A stretch of 52,780 nucleotides of DNA from Brevundimonas sp. (GCF_030656255.1 NZ_JAUSOE010000169.1:1-52780); one strand, 5' to 3'. Counted from the stretch's first letter, positions 31,201 through 38,826 are shown. The notes: generated by a model not told the origin, from the letters alone. A program made the numbers and translations.

Positions 31201-31946
31201 TGCTCCAGCGACACCACCAGATCCGCCCGCCCCTCGCCGTTGTGGACATTCTCCGCCGCCGTCCGCGTCAAACCCTCGCGCCGCACCACCGCCTCGGTCG
31301 CCAGGGCGAACTCCCCCGCCCCAGGGATCAGACACACCCCTTCCAGCAGATCCTCCAACCGCGGCTGTTCCCCACGCGGCCGTCGGAAAACCTCGAAACT
31401 CAACTGCGGAACCCGGTCCCCGAACGGCCCCAACGGCAGATCCTCGAACACCACATAGGCCGTGCCGCGATAGGCGGGCGCCGCCCCCTCCACCGCCTCG
31501 ATCAATGGATCCGGCGTCTGCGCCTCGCCCCCGCGATACACCCGCATCGCCACGCCGTTCAGGTCCATCAGCCGCCCGTCGGCCCAGACCCGGCCGATCC
31601 CGTCGATCTCCCCCTCGCACAAAGCCACGGCGAAGCTCAGCGAATAGACATAGTCGACCGTCTTCGGCCCGCCCTTGCCGGCCCGCCCCTTGGCCTTGCC
31701 CTCCAGGAACCGCGCCGCCCAGATCACCTGCCCCGTCACCCGCGCCCGCCCGAACACACAGGCCATCGGCGCCCCTTCCGCCGTCCCCTGCACCTTCAGC
31801 GTCTCCAGCCTCGGCCCGACCTGCCGCGCCGGCGACAGCGACCCGACCACCCGATTGTCGATCGCCCGCCCGATCGTCGCCCCGATCACCCGTCCGACCG
31901 GCCCTCCGATCGACTGCCCCACCGCGCTAAGTACGACTTGCGCCAT
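28209..31946 (-). CDS. GTA gp15: baseplate/tail-tip multidomain protein (GTA TIM-barrel)
   Basis: A 1245-residue protein, the last gene of the gene transfer agent (GTA) cluster and similar in length to RcGTA gp15 (about 1300 residues). The N-terminus (AQVVLSAVGQSIGGPVGR) and phage-tail domain are followed by a glycosidase-like TIM barrel (about 335-640, with FMDCPGYPWRG, GSEMRGVTWTRD and HVSIDWYPPLTDW) and tail domains to the C-terminus. It forms the hub and host-contact part of the tail. AGGAGG lies 5 bases before ATG 31946. Residues about 310-324 (SADTSPSGGGSAP) are encoded by a palindromic repeat copy (30975-31018) read in frame just before the barrel. Confidence 0.93.
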   Translation of the reverse strand: MAQVVLSAVGQSIGGPVGRVIGATIGRAIDNRVVGSLSPARQVGPRLETLKVQGTAEGAPMACVFGRARVTGQVIWAARFLEGKAKGRAGKGGPKTVDYVYSLSFAVALCEGEIDGIGRVWADGRLMDLNGVAMRVYRGGEAQTPDPLIEAVEGAAPAYRGTAYVVFEDLPLGPFGDRVPQLSFEVFRRPRGEQPRLEDLLEGVCLIPGAGEFALATEAVVRREGLTRTAAENVHNGEGRADLVVSLEQVQAQLPNLKRVSLVIGWFGDDLRAGQCQVRPGVERRDKPTEPMDWAVAGVERHEAYEVSRAPSVGSADTSPSGGGSAPAYGGTPSDESVRQAIRELKARGLEVTLYPFVFMDCPGYPWRGRVAGVDGAGATAEIAALFGGTEDWGLRRMALHYARIAAEEGADGLLIGSEMRGVTWTRDAAGGFPAVAQFRALAAECRAVVGTGVKLSYAADWSEYFGRQTGGEVVFHLDPLWADPDIDHVSIDWYPPLTDWREGDGGVDSVAFAGAADPAYVAAGVVGGEGFDWYYADEADRAAQLRTPIVDTAHGEYWLFRPKDLKGWWSNLHHDRPGGVRAATPTAWVPGMKPVRLSEFGCAAVDRGGNAPNLFQDPKSSESSLPPGSTGARDDAVQRAALEAVLGHYAAAENNPTSAVYGGPMLEGADAWCWDARPYPAFPARGDVWADAGAWRAGHWLNGRLAGDGRDLIAAVLARGGLAADERAVEGVEAAAAGYVIDRPMRTRDALEPLLAAFDAVAAERDGRVAVLGRTAACADLGREALALPDQGAAETATRALEPRPGEARVRFIDETADYQTGAVVVRADDAGAAATGGGVDMDLPLACGGGLARAAAERALDGAGAETTTLSLGPLEALRLEPGDVVRFDGRDGDWRVTQTTADETPSAVLEPVGVRRAYEDQAGGRGRGGEAPAVVGAPFVRVMDLPPLMGGEDDGRPVVVAAAEPWRAMRLHAGASAETLTARGDLETAATVGVLVEALEPGVRHRWDEVQALTVRVEGTAPQSISAQAVLGGANALAVETAAGWEVVQYRSATLVGAETWRLTGLLRGQQGTEVEMQAGAAAGSVVVFLDERLARAEIGRNERGLPLICRVGPAGAAPGGAGFREVGFTLQGLYARPWSPAGLVVEAGAEGWTVRWTPRVRLYGDGWDGEAGAVDLIRFRLRVRDAGAVRRTMEVEGTSVLYSAAERAADFPSGVTPTARIGVAQWGEGFGWGVEAEIGLV
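30975..31018. repeat. palindromic element copy A, inside gp15 coding sequence
   Basis: CCTCCCCCACTGGGGGAGG followed by a second stem (TGTCGGCAGAGCCGACGG). This is a short variant of the family seen five more times in the GTA cluster. It is read through in the gp15 frame with no stop. Confidence 0.75.
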
Positions 31947-31964
31947 CTACGCCTCCTCAAATCG

Positions 31965-32111
31965 TCTCCCTCCCCCGCGGGGGAGGGGGGCCGCGCAGCG
32001 GCCGGGTGGGGGCGGCCCAGCAAGGCCGCACGGACCGAGCGTGTATCGCCTTGCCCGCCCCACCCGGTCTCGCCTACGGCTCGCCCTGCCCTCCCCGGTC
32101 GGGGAGGGAGA
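31965..32111. repeat. palindromic element pair B, between gp14 and gp15
   Basis: Two units in opposite orientation fill almost the whole 168-base gap between gp14 and gp15. The outer ends are TCTCCCTCCCC and its reverse complement. The right-hand unit, reversed, shares GCGAGACCGGGTGGG with copies C and F. This BIME-like pair is the main break in an otherwise overlapping gene row. Confidence 0.85.
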
Positions 32112-32114
32112 TAT

Positions 32115-32645
32115 TCAATCCGGAAACCGGAACACCGCCGCCAAACGCCTACGCCACCACGTCCCCATCCAGCTTTCCACCACCGCCCGTCCCCAATAGG
32201 CGTGGATCATCCTCGGCTCCGGCCCGCCGCAGTCGCTCAGGATGGCGCAGTGTTTCACCGCCGCCCCCGGCGACATCCGGAACAACAGCACGTCCCCCGC
32301 CCGCATCGCCTGGACCGAAACCGGCCTCAGCCACCGCCCCGCCGCCTCCAGCAGGGTCTCGCGCCCGCCGGTCTCGGCCCAGTCCGGCGAATAGGCCGGC
32401 AGACCTTCCGGCTCCGCCCCGACCACCTCGCGCCACACCCCGCGCACCAACCCCAGACAGTCCGCCCCCACGCCCTTCATGCTGGCCTGATGCCGATACG
32501 GCGTCCCCAGCCAGGACCGCGCAACAACAACCGCCGCCGCGCACACTTCTCCCTCCCCCTGCGGGGGAGGGGGGTCGAGCCGCAGGCGAGACCGGGTGGG
32601 AAGGGCCAGGCGACCCGCGCCCGCTCCCCCTGCCGCCCCCCTCAC
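32115..32645 (-). CDS. GTA gp14: NlpC/P60-family cell-wall peptidase
   Basis: A 176-residue protein. The NlpC/P60 core begins at ARSWLGTPYRH with the catalytic Cys in GADCLGLVRG and the His in VKHCAILSD. It probably opens peptidoglycan during DNA delivery through the tail. The start is GTG 32645, which overlaps the gp13 stop (GTGA) as elsewhere in the cluster. Residues about 11-33 (RLALPTRSRLRLDPPPPQGE) come from repeat copy C, so the natural N-terminus has been extended or replaced by repeat-encoded sequence. The catalytic core is intact. Confidence 0.9.
   Translation of the reverse strand: MRGAAGGAGAGRLALPTRSRLRLDPPPPQGEGEVCAAAVVVARSWLGTPYRHQASMKGVGADCLGLVRGVWREVVGAEPEGLPAYSPDWAETGGRETLLEAAGRWLRPVSVQAMRAGDVLLFRMSPGAAVKHCAILSDCGGPEPRMIHAYWGRAVVESWMGTWWRRRLAAVFRFPD
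32548..32613. repeat. palindromic element copy C, inside the 5' end of gp14
   Basis: A 66-base unit TCTCCCTCCCCCTGCGGGGG... ending GGCCAGGCGA. It is identical over all 66 bases to the left half of copy F (39664-39729), 7.1 kb away, which points to recent copying or conversion. It is translated as part of gp14. Confidence 0.9.
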
Positions 32646-33286
32646 CGCCGGCTCCCGCCGTCGTTCCGCGCGCCTCCCGCCGGATAGGCCGTCAGGAAGT
32701 CATCCCCCGGCACATCCGCAAACCCCCGGAAATTCACCCCATTCCCGAACGTGCCGACACAGGTCTCCCACTGCTTGTCACAACGCCGTCCCGCCGCCGC
32801 GACCCCGCAGCGTTCGTCCCCCAGCCGCGCGTCGCACATCCGCCCATAGGTCCGCCCGACCACCCGCTCCAGCTTGGCCAGCGGCCCTTCCAGATCGGCC
32901 AGGAACCGCCCCTCCTCGCGCCGCATCCGCGCCAGGGTCCCGGCCCACAGCCGAACCTTCAGCCCCGGCTCCGACCAGTCCACCCGCCACAGCTCGACCT
33001 TCGCCCCGTCGAACAGGCCCGCCGCCACATCCGCCTCGGTGATCGCCGCATCATCCAGCGCGCCCGCCGCCGAGGCCGCCCCCGCCGCCAGACCCACGGC
33101 GCTCTCCGCCGCCCCCGCCGTCCAGCCGCTCCCGGCCCGACAGACCACCCCGTCCACCATCAGGTCCCGGTCGTGATCGGTGAACCCCGTCACCACCCCG
33201 TCGGCCCGCTCCAGCCGCCAGACATGACACAGCGTCGCCGCCCCGCGCTCGATGCGGGCGGCCATTTCGTCCGGTACCTGTCTCAT
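32642..33286 (-). CDS. GTA gp13: DUF2163 tail/baseplate hub protein
   Basis: A 214-residue protein of the DUF2163 (phage BR0599) family. N-terminal LCHVWRLERADGVVTGFTDHD, then GLFDGAKVELWRVDW, and a Cys-containing C-terminus (YGRMCDARLGDERC, then CDKQWETC) that may hold a metal or disulfides. In RcGTA this protein is part of the distal tail. It starts 3 bases after the gp12 stop and overlaps gp14 by 4 bases. Confidence 0.92.
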   Translation of the reverse strand: MRQVPDEMAARIERGAATLCHVWRLERADGVVTGFTDHDRDLMVDGVVCRAGSGWTAGAAESAVGLAAGAASAAGALDDAAITEADVAAGLFDGAKVELWRVDWSEPGLKVRLWAGTLARMRREEGRFLADLEGPLAKLERVVGRTYGRMCDARLGDERCGVAAAGRRCDKQWETCVGTFGNGVNFRGFADVPGDDFLTAYPAGGARNDGGSRR

Positions 33287-33289
33287 GGT

Positions 33290-33901
33290 TCAGACCCGCA
33301 CCTCGACCAACGGAACCGCAGCCATCCGCCCGGCGTCGAAACTCTCCAGCGTCGTCTCGATCCGGTCGCTGTCGAACCGCACCGGCGTGTCGAACTGAAA
33401 GCCCGCCGTCACCCCCGCGCCCGCCGCCGGCGCGCCGGCCAGCCTCACCATCCCCGTCGCCGCATCGACGACGAAGCCCGAGACCTCCACCCCCTCCACC
33501 GCCACCCGCACCGATCCCTCGACCGGCTTGGCGATCGGCCGCGCCACGTCGCCGTACAGTTTCACCAGGGCGAACTCGGTCCGCACCCCGTCGCCGACGC
33601 CCAGCGCCTGATCTCCGGCCGAAACCGTCCCGCCCGGCGCGCACGATTTAAAGTCGGCGAAATCCTTGAACCGGAACCCGTACAGCCGCCCCCGCCGCGC
33701 CTCGAAGAAGGCGATCAGCGCGGCCATATCGTCCAACGATCTCAGGTTCGCCCCGATCAGATACCGCCGCCGCCCCAGGGCCCACGGCGTGGACCGTCGC
33801 TCGAACCCCGACGCCAGGGTGGTGATCTCCGTCCGCCGCTCGACCCCGCCGGTCGAACCGAACGCCAGCCGCGCAGGCAGGCGCACCTCGTGAAAGGCCA
33901 T
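33290..33901 (-). CDS. GTA gp12: DUF2460 distal tail protein
   Basis: A 203-residue DUF2460 protein (AFHEVRLPARLAFGSTGG at the N-terminus, GRRRYLIGANLRSLDDM, FFEARRGRLYGFRFKDFADFKS). It forms the distal tail ring. ATG 33901 lies 9 bases after AGGAGG; an ATG two codons upstream (33907) is possible. It is separated from gp11 by the oppositely oriented DUF805 gene, so translation of this part of the operon starts afresh here. Confidence 0.92.
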   Translation of the reverse strand: MAFHEVRLPARLAFGSTGGVERRTEITTLASGFERRSTPWALGRRRYLIGANLRSLDDMAALIAFFEARRGRLYGFRFKDFADFKSCAPGGTVSAGDQALGVGDGVRTEFALVKLYGDVARPIAKPVEGSVRVAVEGVEVSGFVVDAATGMVRLAGAPAAGAGVTAGFQFDTPVRFDSDRIETTLESFDAGRMAAVPLVEVRV

Positions 33902-34072
33902 CCGCATCTTCCTCCTGTTCAGAAACGGGCGGCCTATTCGCCCACAGTCTTGTTCGCCCCGGCCGCGCATTACGGCGGAAATCGGGGAACCAGTCGCCAG
34001 CTTGGCCTTTACCGATTGCTCGAGCGGCGAAGCTCGGCGATGTTGACCCCGCGCCAAGCTTCGGCGCCAAAC

Positions 34073-34786
34073 ATGGAGATCCAGGTGCGCGGCGAAATTC
34101 TCAGCTACGACGGCACGACCCAATCCGGCCTGATCAGCGGCGACGACGGCGCCCGCTACAGCTTCACGGCCGCCGCGCTCCAGTCGCCGGCCGTCCCCGC
34201 CGCCGGCCTCCGCGTCGATTTCGTGCCCGAGGCCGACACGGCGACCCAGATCCTGATCCTGGCCGGCGCCCCCTCGACCGTCGGCGTCGCCGGCGGCCTG
34301 GCCGCCCCGACCGCGACCGGCGCCGGCTTCGACTTCACCAGCGCCATGTTTTCCTTCAACGGTCGGCTCCGCCGGTCGCATTTCTGGATCGGCTTCCTGA
34401 TCATCTTCGGCGCCAGCCTCGTGCTGGGCTGGATTCCCGTGCTCGGCGGCCTCGTGTCCTTGTTCCTGATCTGGCCAAACCTGGCCATCTCCGTGAAACG
34501 CCTGCATGACATGGGCAAGAGCGGCTGGCTGATCGCCATCCCCTTCGGCGTCAACATCGTCCTGACCTTCATCGCCTTTGGCATCATGATCAGCAATGTC
34601 ATCGCTACCGGCGGAACGGCCGACTACTACGAAGACAATCCCGAGGCCGCCCTGGCCGTTATGGGCCCGGCCATTGGCCTGATCGGTCTCGCCGGTCTGG
34701 TCAGCCTGGGCTTCCTGCTCTGGATCGGCTTGGTCGACAGCCAGAAGGGCGAGAACCGCTTCGGCCCGAACCCCAAGGGCGAATAA
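34073..34786 (+). CDS. cold-shock-like OB domain + DUF805 membrane protein, inserted in the GTA cluster
   Basis: A 237-residue protein on the strand opposite to the GTA genes, between gp11 and gp12. Residues 1-60 (VRGEILSYDGTTQSGLISG, then RYSFTAAALQS) resemble a cold-shock-type OB fold. Residues about 85-230 are a DUF805 domain (FSFNGRLRRSHFWIGF, SVKRLHDMGKSGWL) with four predicted membrane helices. ATG 34073 is a plausible start in the long + strand frame, since homologues of such proteins begin near the OB fold. DUF805 function is unknown. It has a terminator of its own and no link to phage structure, so I read it as a cargo gene. Confidence 0.85.
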   Translation: MEIQVRGEILSYDGTTQSGLISGDDGARYSFTAAALQSPAVPAAGLRVDFVPEADTATQILILAGAPSTVGVAGGLAAPTATGAGFDFTSAMFSFNGRLRRSHFWIGFLIIFGASLVLGWIPVLGGLVSLFLIWPNLAISVKRLHDMGKSGWLIAIPFGVNIVLTFIAFGIMISNVIATGGTADYYEDNPEAALAVMGPAIGLIGLAGLVSLGFLLWIGLVDSQKGENRFGPNPKGE

Positions 34787-34810
34787 GCCTCATCGCCTGA
34801 ATGACTTACG

Positions 34811-34839
34811 CGCCGCCCCGTCCTCGACGGGGCGGCGTT
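34811..34839 (+). terminator. hairpin after the DUF805 gene
   Basis: A perfect 11-bp stem (34811-34821 with 34827-34837, CGCCGCCCCGT/ACGGGGCGGCG) is followed on the + strand by TTT. It lies 24 bases after the DUF805 stop and 3 bases from the gp11 stop. On the - strand no U-run follows, so GTA transcription may pass. Confidence 0.65.
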
Positions 34840-34840
34840 T

Positions 34841-35371
34841 CTACATCCGCCGCGCCCCCAGGCTGACCGCCCGCGCCAGCATCTGGGCGATCTGGGCCTC
34901 GGACCGCAGCAGAGCCTGCGCCCCGCCGTCCACCGCCACATTGACCGTCACCCCGCCGCTCGACACCGGCCCGACCTCGCCGCTCGTCGCGGGCCGAAAC
35001 ACCTCCGGTCCGCGCTCCCCGACCAGATAGGCTGCACCGCCCAGCACCGGCCCCCCGTCGGCCCGCGCCCCGCTGAAACTGCTCATCGCCGCTTGGATCG
35101 CCGCGCTCAGTCCGCCGCCCGATCCACCCGATCCCGCCGCCGCGTTCACCGCATTCAGCACCGCCTTCGCCAGTTCCGACAGCGACACCTCCCCGTCCGC
35201 CGCCGCCCGCGCCAGCGACCGGGTCAGACTGTCGCCCGCCCGTCCGAACGCCGCCTCGATCGCATTGGCCGCATCCTCCGCCGGCCCCTTCAGCGCCTCC
35301 AGCGCCGCCGCCGCCTCGGCGGCCTTCAGCGGCACATCATCGATCCCGCTCCGCCCGAACTCATCCGCCAT
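34841..35371 (-). CDS. GTA gp11: short tail tape measure protein
   Basis: A 176-residue tape measure protein, short as expected for the stubby GTA tail (RcGTA gp11 is about 219 residues). Helical N-terminal half (AAAALEALKGPAEDAANAIE), Gly-rich middle, and the C-terminal motif AAYLVGERGPEVFRP common to phage tape measure proteins. Its start overlaps the gp10.1 stop by 11 bases. Confidence 0.9.
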   Translation of the reverse strand: MADEFGRSGIDDVPLKAAEAAAALEALKGPAEDAANAIEAAFGRAGDSLTRSLARAAADGEVSLSELAKAVLNAVNAAAGSGGSGGGLSAAIQAAMSSFSGARADGGPVLGGAAYLVGERGPEVFRPATSGEVGPVSSGGVTVNVAVDGGAQALLRSEAQIAQMLARAVSLGARRM

Positions 35372-35561
35372 CCGGCCAGTCCTCCATCAGTTTCGCCAGG
35401 CCCGCCCGCCCCATCGGCGCCGTCCCACGCGGCGCCTCGGTCAGCATCCGCCATTCCTTCAGCGACAGCCGCCAGAAGGCTTCGGGCGTCACCCCCATCC
35501 GCATCGCCGCCCGCAGCATCTCGCCCCACGGGGTCAATTGGGACGTCTGTTCCGCCGTCAC
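35361..35561 (-). CDS. GTA gp10.1: phage tail assembly chaperone (DUF2376/TIGR02216)
   Basis: A 66-residue protein. PWGEMLRAAMRMGVTPEAFW followed by SLKEWRML matches the TIGR02216 tail chaperone family. The start is GTG 35561, overlapping the gp10 stop (GTGA). With gp10 it likely forms the assembly chaperone pair that coats the tape measure during tail assembly. Confidence 0.88.
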   Translation of the reverse strand: MTAEQTSQLTPWGEMLRAAMRMGVTPEAFWRLSLKEWRMLTEAPRGTAPMGRAGLAKLMEDWPDGG

Positions 35562-35893
35562 CGCGCCGCCGCCTCGAACGCCGCCGCCACCGCCCGCGCC
35601 GCCTCGCGCGGCTCGACCCCGGCCACATCCAACGCCTCCCCGCCCCCGCGCAGCACCGCCGCCAGCACCACCATCAGGTCGCGCGCCGACAGAAGCTTCA
35701 TCCGCTCCGCCACCGCCGCCAGCCCCTCGACCGCCAAGCCGGTCTCGATCTCCGCCAACGCGCCCAGCGTCAGACACACCCGACGCCGCACCCCGCCCAG
35801 CATCACCCCCGCCTCGCCGCGCGCACCAATCTCCCCCCCTTGGGGGGAGAGGGCCGCCCCGCGGCCTGAGGGGGGCAAATCCCCGCCGCTCAT
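35558..35893 (-). CDS. GTA gp10: tail assembly chaperone (TAC)
   Basis: A 111-residue protein. The conserved core RRRVCLTLGALAEIETGLAV followed by SARDLMVVLAAVLRGGGE matches GTA gp10/Phage_TAC. ATG 35893 overlaps the gp9 stop (ATGA), fixing the start. Residues about 6-21 (LPPSGRGAALSPQGGE) are encoded by repeat copy D and sit where homologues have a short polar N-terminus. Confidence 0.88.
   Translation of the reverse strand: MSGGDLPPSGRGAALSPQGGEIGARGEAGVMLGGVRRRVCLTLGALAEIETGLAVEGLAAVAERMKLLSARDLMVVLAAVLRGGGEALDVAGVEPREAARAVAAAFEAAAR
35830..35876. repeat. palindromic element copy D, inside the 5' end of gp10
   Basis: CTCCCCCCCTTGGGGGGAGAG plus a second stem GGCCGCCCCGCGGCC. This is a shorter, diverged member of the GTA-cluster family. 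It is translated within gp10 directly after the start codon region. Confidence 0.75.
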
Positions 35894-36300
35894 ATCGCCG
35901 AAAACCCGATCTCCCCGGCGCTGGCCAGGCTCAGCGCAAACGTCGCCTCCCCCTCATGCTCGCCGGCGTATTCCAGCGCCGCCACCAGGAACGGTCCCTC
36001 CAGCACGCCGAAGTCCGGCACCACCAGCCGCCACCGTTTCGCCGCCTGATCGAAGAAGGCCTCGCGCACCAGGGCGTCGGACGCCGCGTCGCGGAAGATC
36101 CCCTGCCCGGACACCGCCGCCGACTTGACCCCGGCCCCCGCCAGCAGCTCGCGCCACCGCCCGGCGCTGTCGCCGTCGGTCGCATCCACCGTTCGCGCGT
36201 TCAGCGAAATCGTCCGCGCCCTCAACCCCGCCACCGTCGTGAACACGCCCGGCGCGCCCTCGACCTTCAGCAGCATGTCCTTGCCCGCCTGTGCGGTCAT
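35890..36300 (-). CDS. GTA gp9: major tail protein
   Basis: A 136-residue tail tube protein. AGKDMLLKVEGAPGVFTTVAG at the N-terminus and VDATDGDSAGRWRELLAGAGV are typical of the phage major tail protein family in GTAs (TP901-1-like). ATG 36300 overlaps the gp8 stop (ATGA), which fixes the start. It polymerises into the tail tube. Confidence 0.92.
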   Translation of the reverse strand: MTAQAGKDMLLKVEGAPGVFTTVAGLRARTISLNARTVDATDGDSAGRWRELLAGAGVKSAAVSGQGIFRDAASDALVREAFFDQAAKRWRLVVPDFGVLEGPFLVAALEYAGEHEGEATFALSLASAGEIGFSAI

Positions 36301-36710
36301 CGGCCTTCTCCCATGTCTTCCGTCACCGCCCTCAGCCGCACCACCGCATAGGTCCGCCGCCCATCCCCGGCCCGGACCACCTCTGCGGCGGCCGCTCTCA
36401 GGGTCGCCGTCCGCACCCCGTCGGCCTCCAGCACCGTCTCGTGCAGACACGCCCGCACGGCCGCCGCCACCGCCTTGGCCTCTTCCGATCCGGCGAAGCG
36501 CGACACCCCGGTCAGGGTCAGCCTCTGTTCGACCCCGCATCCGTCGGCCGCCACCGGCCGGCTGTCGCACCGGCCGATCACCAGATGCGGATGCTCCGCC
36601 CCCTCCGGCGCCTGATCGAACACACGCCCGCCCACCAGGGCCGCCACCGCCGCATCCCCCTTCAGCGCCGCCAGCACGGCCTTTTGCAGCGCGCTTTCAT
36701 GATCCCTCAT
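36297..36710 (-). CDS. GTA gp8: DUF3168 tail terminator/completion protein
   Basis: A 137-residue DUF3168 protein (ESALQKAVLAALKGDAAVAA, GRVFDQAPEGAEHPHLVIG). It caps the tail tube at the head-proximal end. ATG 36710 overlaps the gp7 stop by 4 bases. Confidence 0.92.
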   Translation of the reverse strand: MRDHESALQKAVLAALKGDAAVAALVGGRVFDQAPEGAEHPHLVIGRCDSRPVAADGCGVEQRLTLTGVSRFAGSEEAKAVAAAVRACLHETVLEADGVRTATLRAAAAEVVRAGDGRRTYAVVRLRAVTEDMGEGR

Positions 36711-37003
36711 CGGCGCCGCTCCAGCCCCAGCTTCACCCGCCCCGGCCGCAGATCCTGAGCCGTGACCACGGCCCAGTCCGCCCCGCCGAACCGCAGCACC
36801 CGCCCGACCGTCAGCCGCCCATCGGCCCGCGCCTCGGCGTCCAGGGTCTCCACCGTCCGCCTCTGATCCCCCTCGCCCCGCTCGGTCCGGCGCCGCGTCC
36901 CGCATTTCAGCCAGGCCGACCCCACCGCCTCAAACGTCACGCTCCGCCCGCCGTAAGGCGTCTCCGCCTCCACCGCCCGGAACAAGCCCGCCAGCGTCCT
37001 CAC
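36707..37003 (-). CDS. GTA gp7: head-tail joining (stopper) protein
   Basis: A 98-residue protein of the phage head-tail adaptor family. The C-terminal WAVVTAQDLRPGRVKLGLER is characteristic. The start is taken as GTG 37003, which overlaps the gp6 stop as GTGA; a longer in-frame reading from 37033 would extend into gp6. Confidence 0.85.
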   Translation of the reverse strand: MRTLAGLFRAVEAETPYGGRSVTFEAVGSAWLKCGTRRRTERGEGDQRRTVETLDAEARADGRLTVGRVLRFGGADWAVVTAQDLRPGRVKLGLERRR

Positions 37004-37266
37004 AGCCGCACCCCTCGGTAGGGCGCGACCCAATCATCGACCGGCGCCAGGGCGACATCCGCCTCTCCCCGCTCATAGGCCCGCAGCACCAGCATCAGGA
37101 TCGCCAGTCTCAACCCCGCCGGCGAGGTGGAGGTCAGGCTCAACCCCACATCCGCCTCCACCCGCGCCTGGGCCGCCGCGATCAGGGTCTGGATCAGTCC
37201 GTCCTCCGCCTCATGCTCCACCCGCAAAAACAGCTTCGCCTCCGCCACCGTCACCGGCTGCGCCAT
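37000..37266 (-). CDS. GTA gp6: head-tail connector
   Basis: An 88-residue gp6-like connector: VTVAEAKLFLRVEHEAEDGLI then LIAAAQARVEADVGL and WVAPYRGVRL. RcGTA gp6 is clearly longer (about 200 residues), so this is a minimal version, as in many HK97-type phages. GGGAGA lies 6 bases before ATG 37266. It follows the repeat pair E after the capsid gene. Confidence 0.87.
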   Translation of the reverse strand: MAQPVTVAEAKLFLRVEHEAEDGLIQTLIAAAQARVEADVGLSLTSTSPAGLRLAILMLVLRAYERGEADVALAPVDDWVAPYRGVRL

Positions 37267-37293
37267 GGCAATCTCCCTTGTCGAATTCAGAAC

Positions 37294-37425
37294 TCTCCCT
37301 CCCCCACGGGGGAGGCGCGTCGCGCAGCGACGGGGTGGGGCGGGCCAGGCGACCCGGACTCGGTTTCCCTGCCGCCCCCACCCGGCCGCTCACGCGGCCT
37401 GCCCTCCCCCGCAGGGGGAGGGAGA
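37294..37425. repeat. palindromic element pair E, between gp5 and gp6
   Basis: Two units in opposite orientation (TCTCCCTCCCCC... and its inverse ...GGGGGAGGGAGA) fill most of the 193-base gap between the capsid gene and gp6. The left unit shares GGCCAGGCGA with copies C and F. Confidence 0.85.
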
Positions 37426-37459
37426 AACCGAGCGACACTCGCCGCTCGTCACGCCGCGA

Positions 37460-38701
37460 CTAGCCCGCGCTGAACCGCATCACCTTGATCGCGTCGAAGT
37501 TCTGCACCCCGCCGCCGACCCGCTTGGTCGTGTAGAACAGCACATAGGGCTTGGCCGAATAGGGATCGCGCAACACCCGCACCCCCGCCCGATCCACGAT
37601 CAGATACCCGCGCTGGAAGTCGCCGAACGCGATGGACAGGCTGTTGGCCGCCACGTCCGGCATGGTCTCGATCTCGGTGACCGGATAGCCCAGCAGCGAC
37701 GCCGTCTCGCCCAGCCGCGTCGCCGGCTGCCAGATATAGTTGCCGTCCGCGTCCTTGAACTTGCGCACGGCCGAGACCGTCTTGCGGTTCATCACGAACC
37801 GCCCGTTCGGCCGGTACTGGGCCTTGGGCGCATAGACCAGGTCGATCAGCCGGTCCGCCGGACTGGTCGGGGCGAACCCGCCCGCCGCGCCCGACGCCAC
37901 AGAACCGATCTGACCCCAGGTCTGGTCCCCGTCCGCCACGGTCGGATAGGTCAGGAAGCCCTTGGGCTTGTTCACCCCGTCGCCGTTGACGAAGGCCTGG
38001 GTCTCCTGGGCCGCAAAGGCGTCCTCGACCTCGGCCGCCAGCCATTCGTCCAGATCGACCATGGCGTCGTCCAGCAGGGCCTGGGTCGCCGCAGGACTGG
38101 CGTACAGATCGGCCGAGGGGAACTCCAGCAGGGCCAGGGTCGCCGGGTCCGTCTCGGGCCGCGCGGCCGTTTCCGCCACCCAGCCGCAGGCCACGCCCGC
38201 CGTCGACACCGGCTTACGGAACACACCCGCCGCCACTGTCCGCACCGTGGCGATCTCGCGCATCGGCGACGCCGCCATCAGCCGACGCTCGATGGCCCGC
38301 TCGGTCTCATACGGCACGACATAGCCGCCCGAGGTCGCCCCGCCCGACAGCCCCGCCTTGACCTCCAGGGCGCCAGACTGACCCGTCTTCAGATACCCGT
38401 CCCACGCCGCCTTCGCCTCCGGCGCAGACGCCGGTTCGACCGGCTCGCCCCCAATCACCGGACGCCGGCCCTGGCTCATCACCCGATCCAGCCGCGCCTG
38501 CGCCGCCGCCACCGCCTGGTCGATCCGCGCCACCTTCTCCTCCAGCAGCACATCGGCCGCCGCCTTCTTCTCGATCTCGCCCAGTCGGACGTCGTTCGCC
38601 CCTTTGAACGCCTCGAACGCCGCCATCATCTCATGCACGACAGCCTGCGCCCCAGAACCCGCAAGAATGGGCGAGCCGGAAGCCTGTTTGGTCTCTTTCA
38701 T
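37460..38701 (-). CDS. GTA gp5: HK97-family major capsid protein
   Basis: A 413-residue protein. A charged, helical N-terminal delta region (1-105) is probably removed by the gp4 protease. The HK97 capsid domain follows, with GYVVPYETERAIERRL, VSTAGVACGWVAETAARPET, AQETQAFVNGDGVNKPKGFL and GRFVMNRKTVSAVRKFKDAD. GGAGA lies 5 bases before ATG 38701. It forms the small GTA head that packages host DNA. The gene is separated from gp4 by an oppositely oriented small gene. Confidence 0.95.
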   Translation of the reverse strand: MKETKQASGSPILAGSGAQAVVHEMMAAFEAFKGANDVRLGEIEKKAAADVLLEEKVARIDQAVAAAQARLDRVMSQGRRPVIGGEPVEPASAPEAKAAWDGYLKTGQSGALEVKAGLSGGATSGGYVVPYETERAIERRLMAASPMREIATVRTVAAGVFRKPVSTAGVACGWVAETAARPETDPATLALLEFPSADLYASPAATQALLDDAMVDLDEWLAAEVEDAFAAQETQAFVNGDGVNKPKGFLTYPTVADGDQTWGQIGSVASGAAGGFAPTSPADRLIDLVYAPKAQYRPNGRFVMNRKTVSAVRKFKDADGNYIWQPATRLGETASLLGYPVTEIETMPDVAANSLSIAFGDFQRGYLIVDRAGVRVLRDPYSAKPYVLFYTTKRVGGGVQNFDAIKVMRFSAG

Positions 38702-38826
38702 GATGTCTCCGTTGAATGCGCCCGTCGTCGGCGCCTTGTGATCCGGGCTCGCCCGAAACCTGTGATTGACGGCTGCCGCCCGTCAAAAAGCGTGCTAACC
38801 CCCGCTCAGATCTGGGAGTTTCATGC

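Noticed and set aside
32006-34072. Long + strand frame upstream of the DUF805 domain, giving a 926-codon reading
   Set aside because: The upstream part is antisense to gp12-gp14 and rich in Pro/Arg. Only the part from ATG 34073 looks like protein.
38766-38786. Hairpin TTGACGG/CCGTCAA upstream of both gp5 and the small + strand gene as a terminator
   Set aside because: No U-run on either strand in the useful direction; it may be a regulatory dyad but there is nothing to support a specific role.
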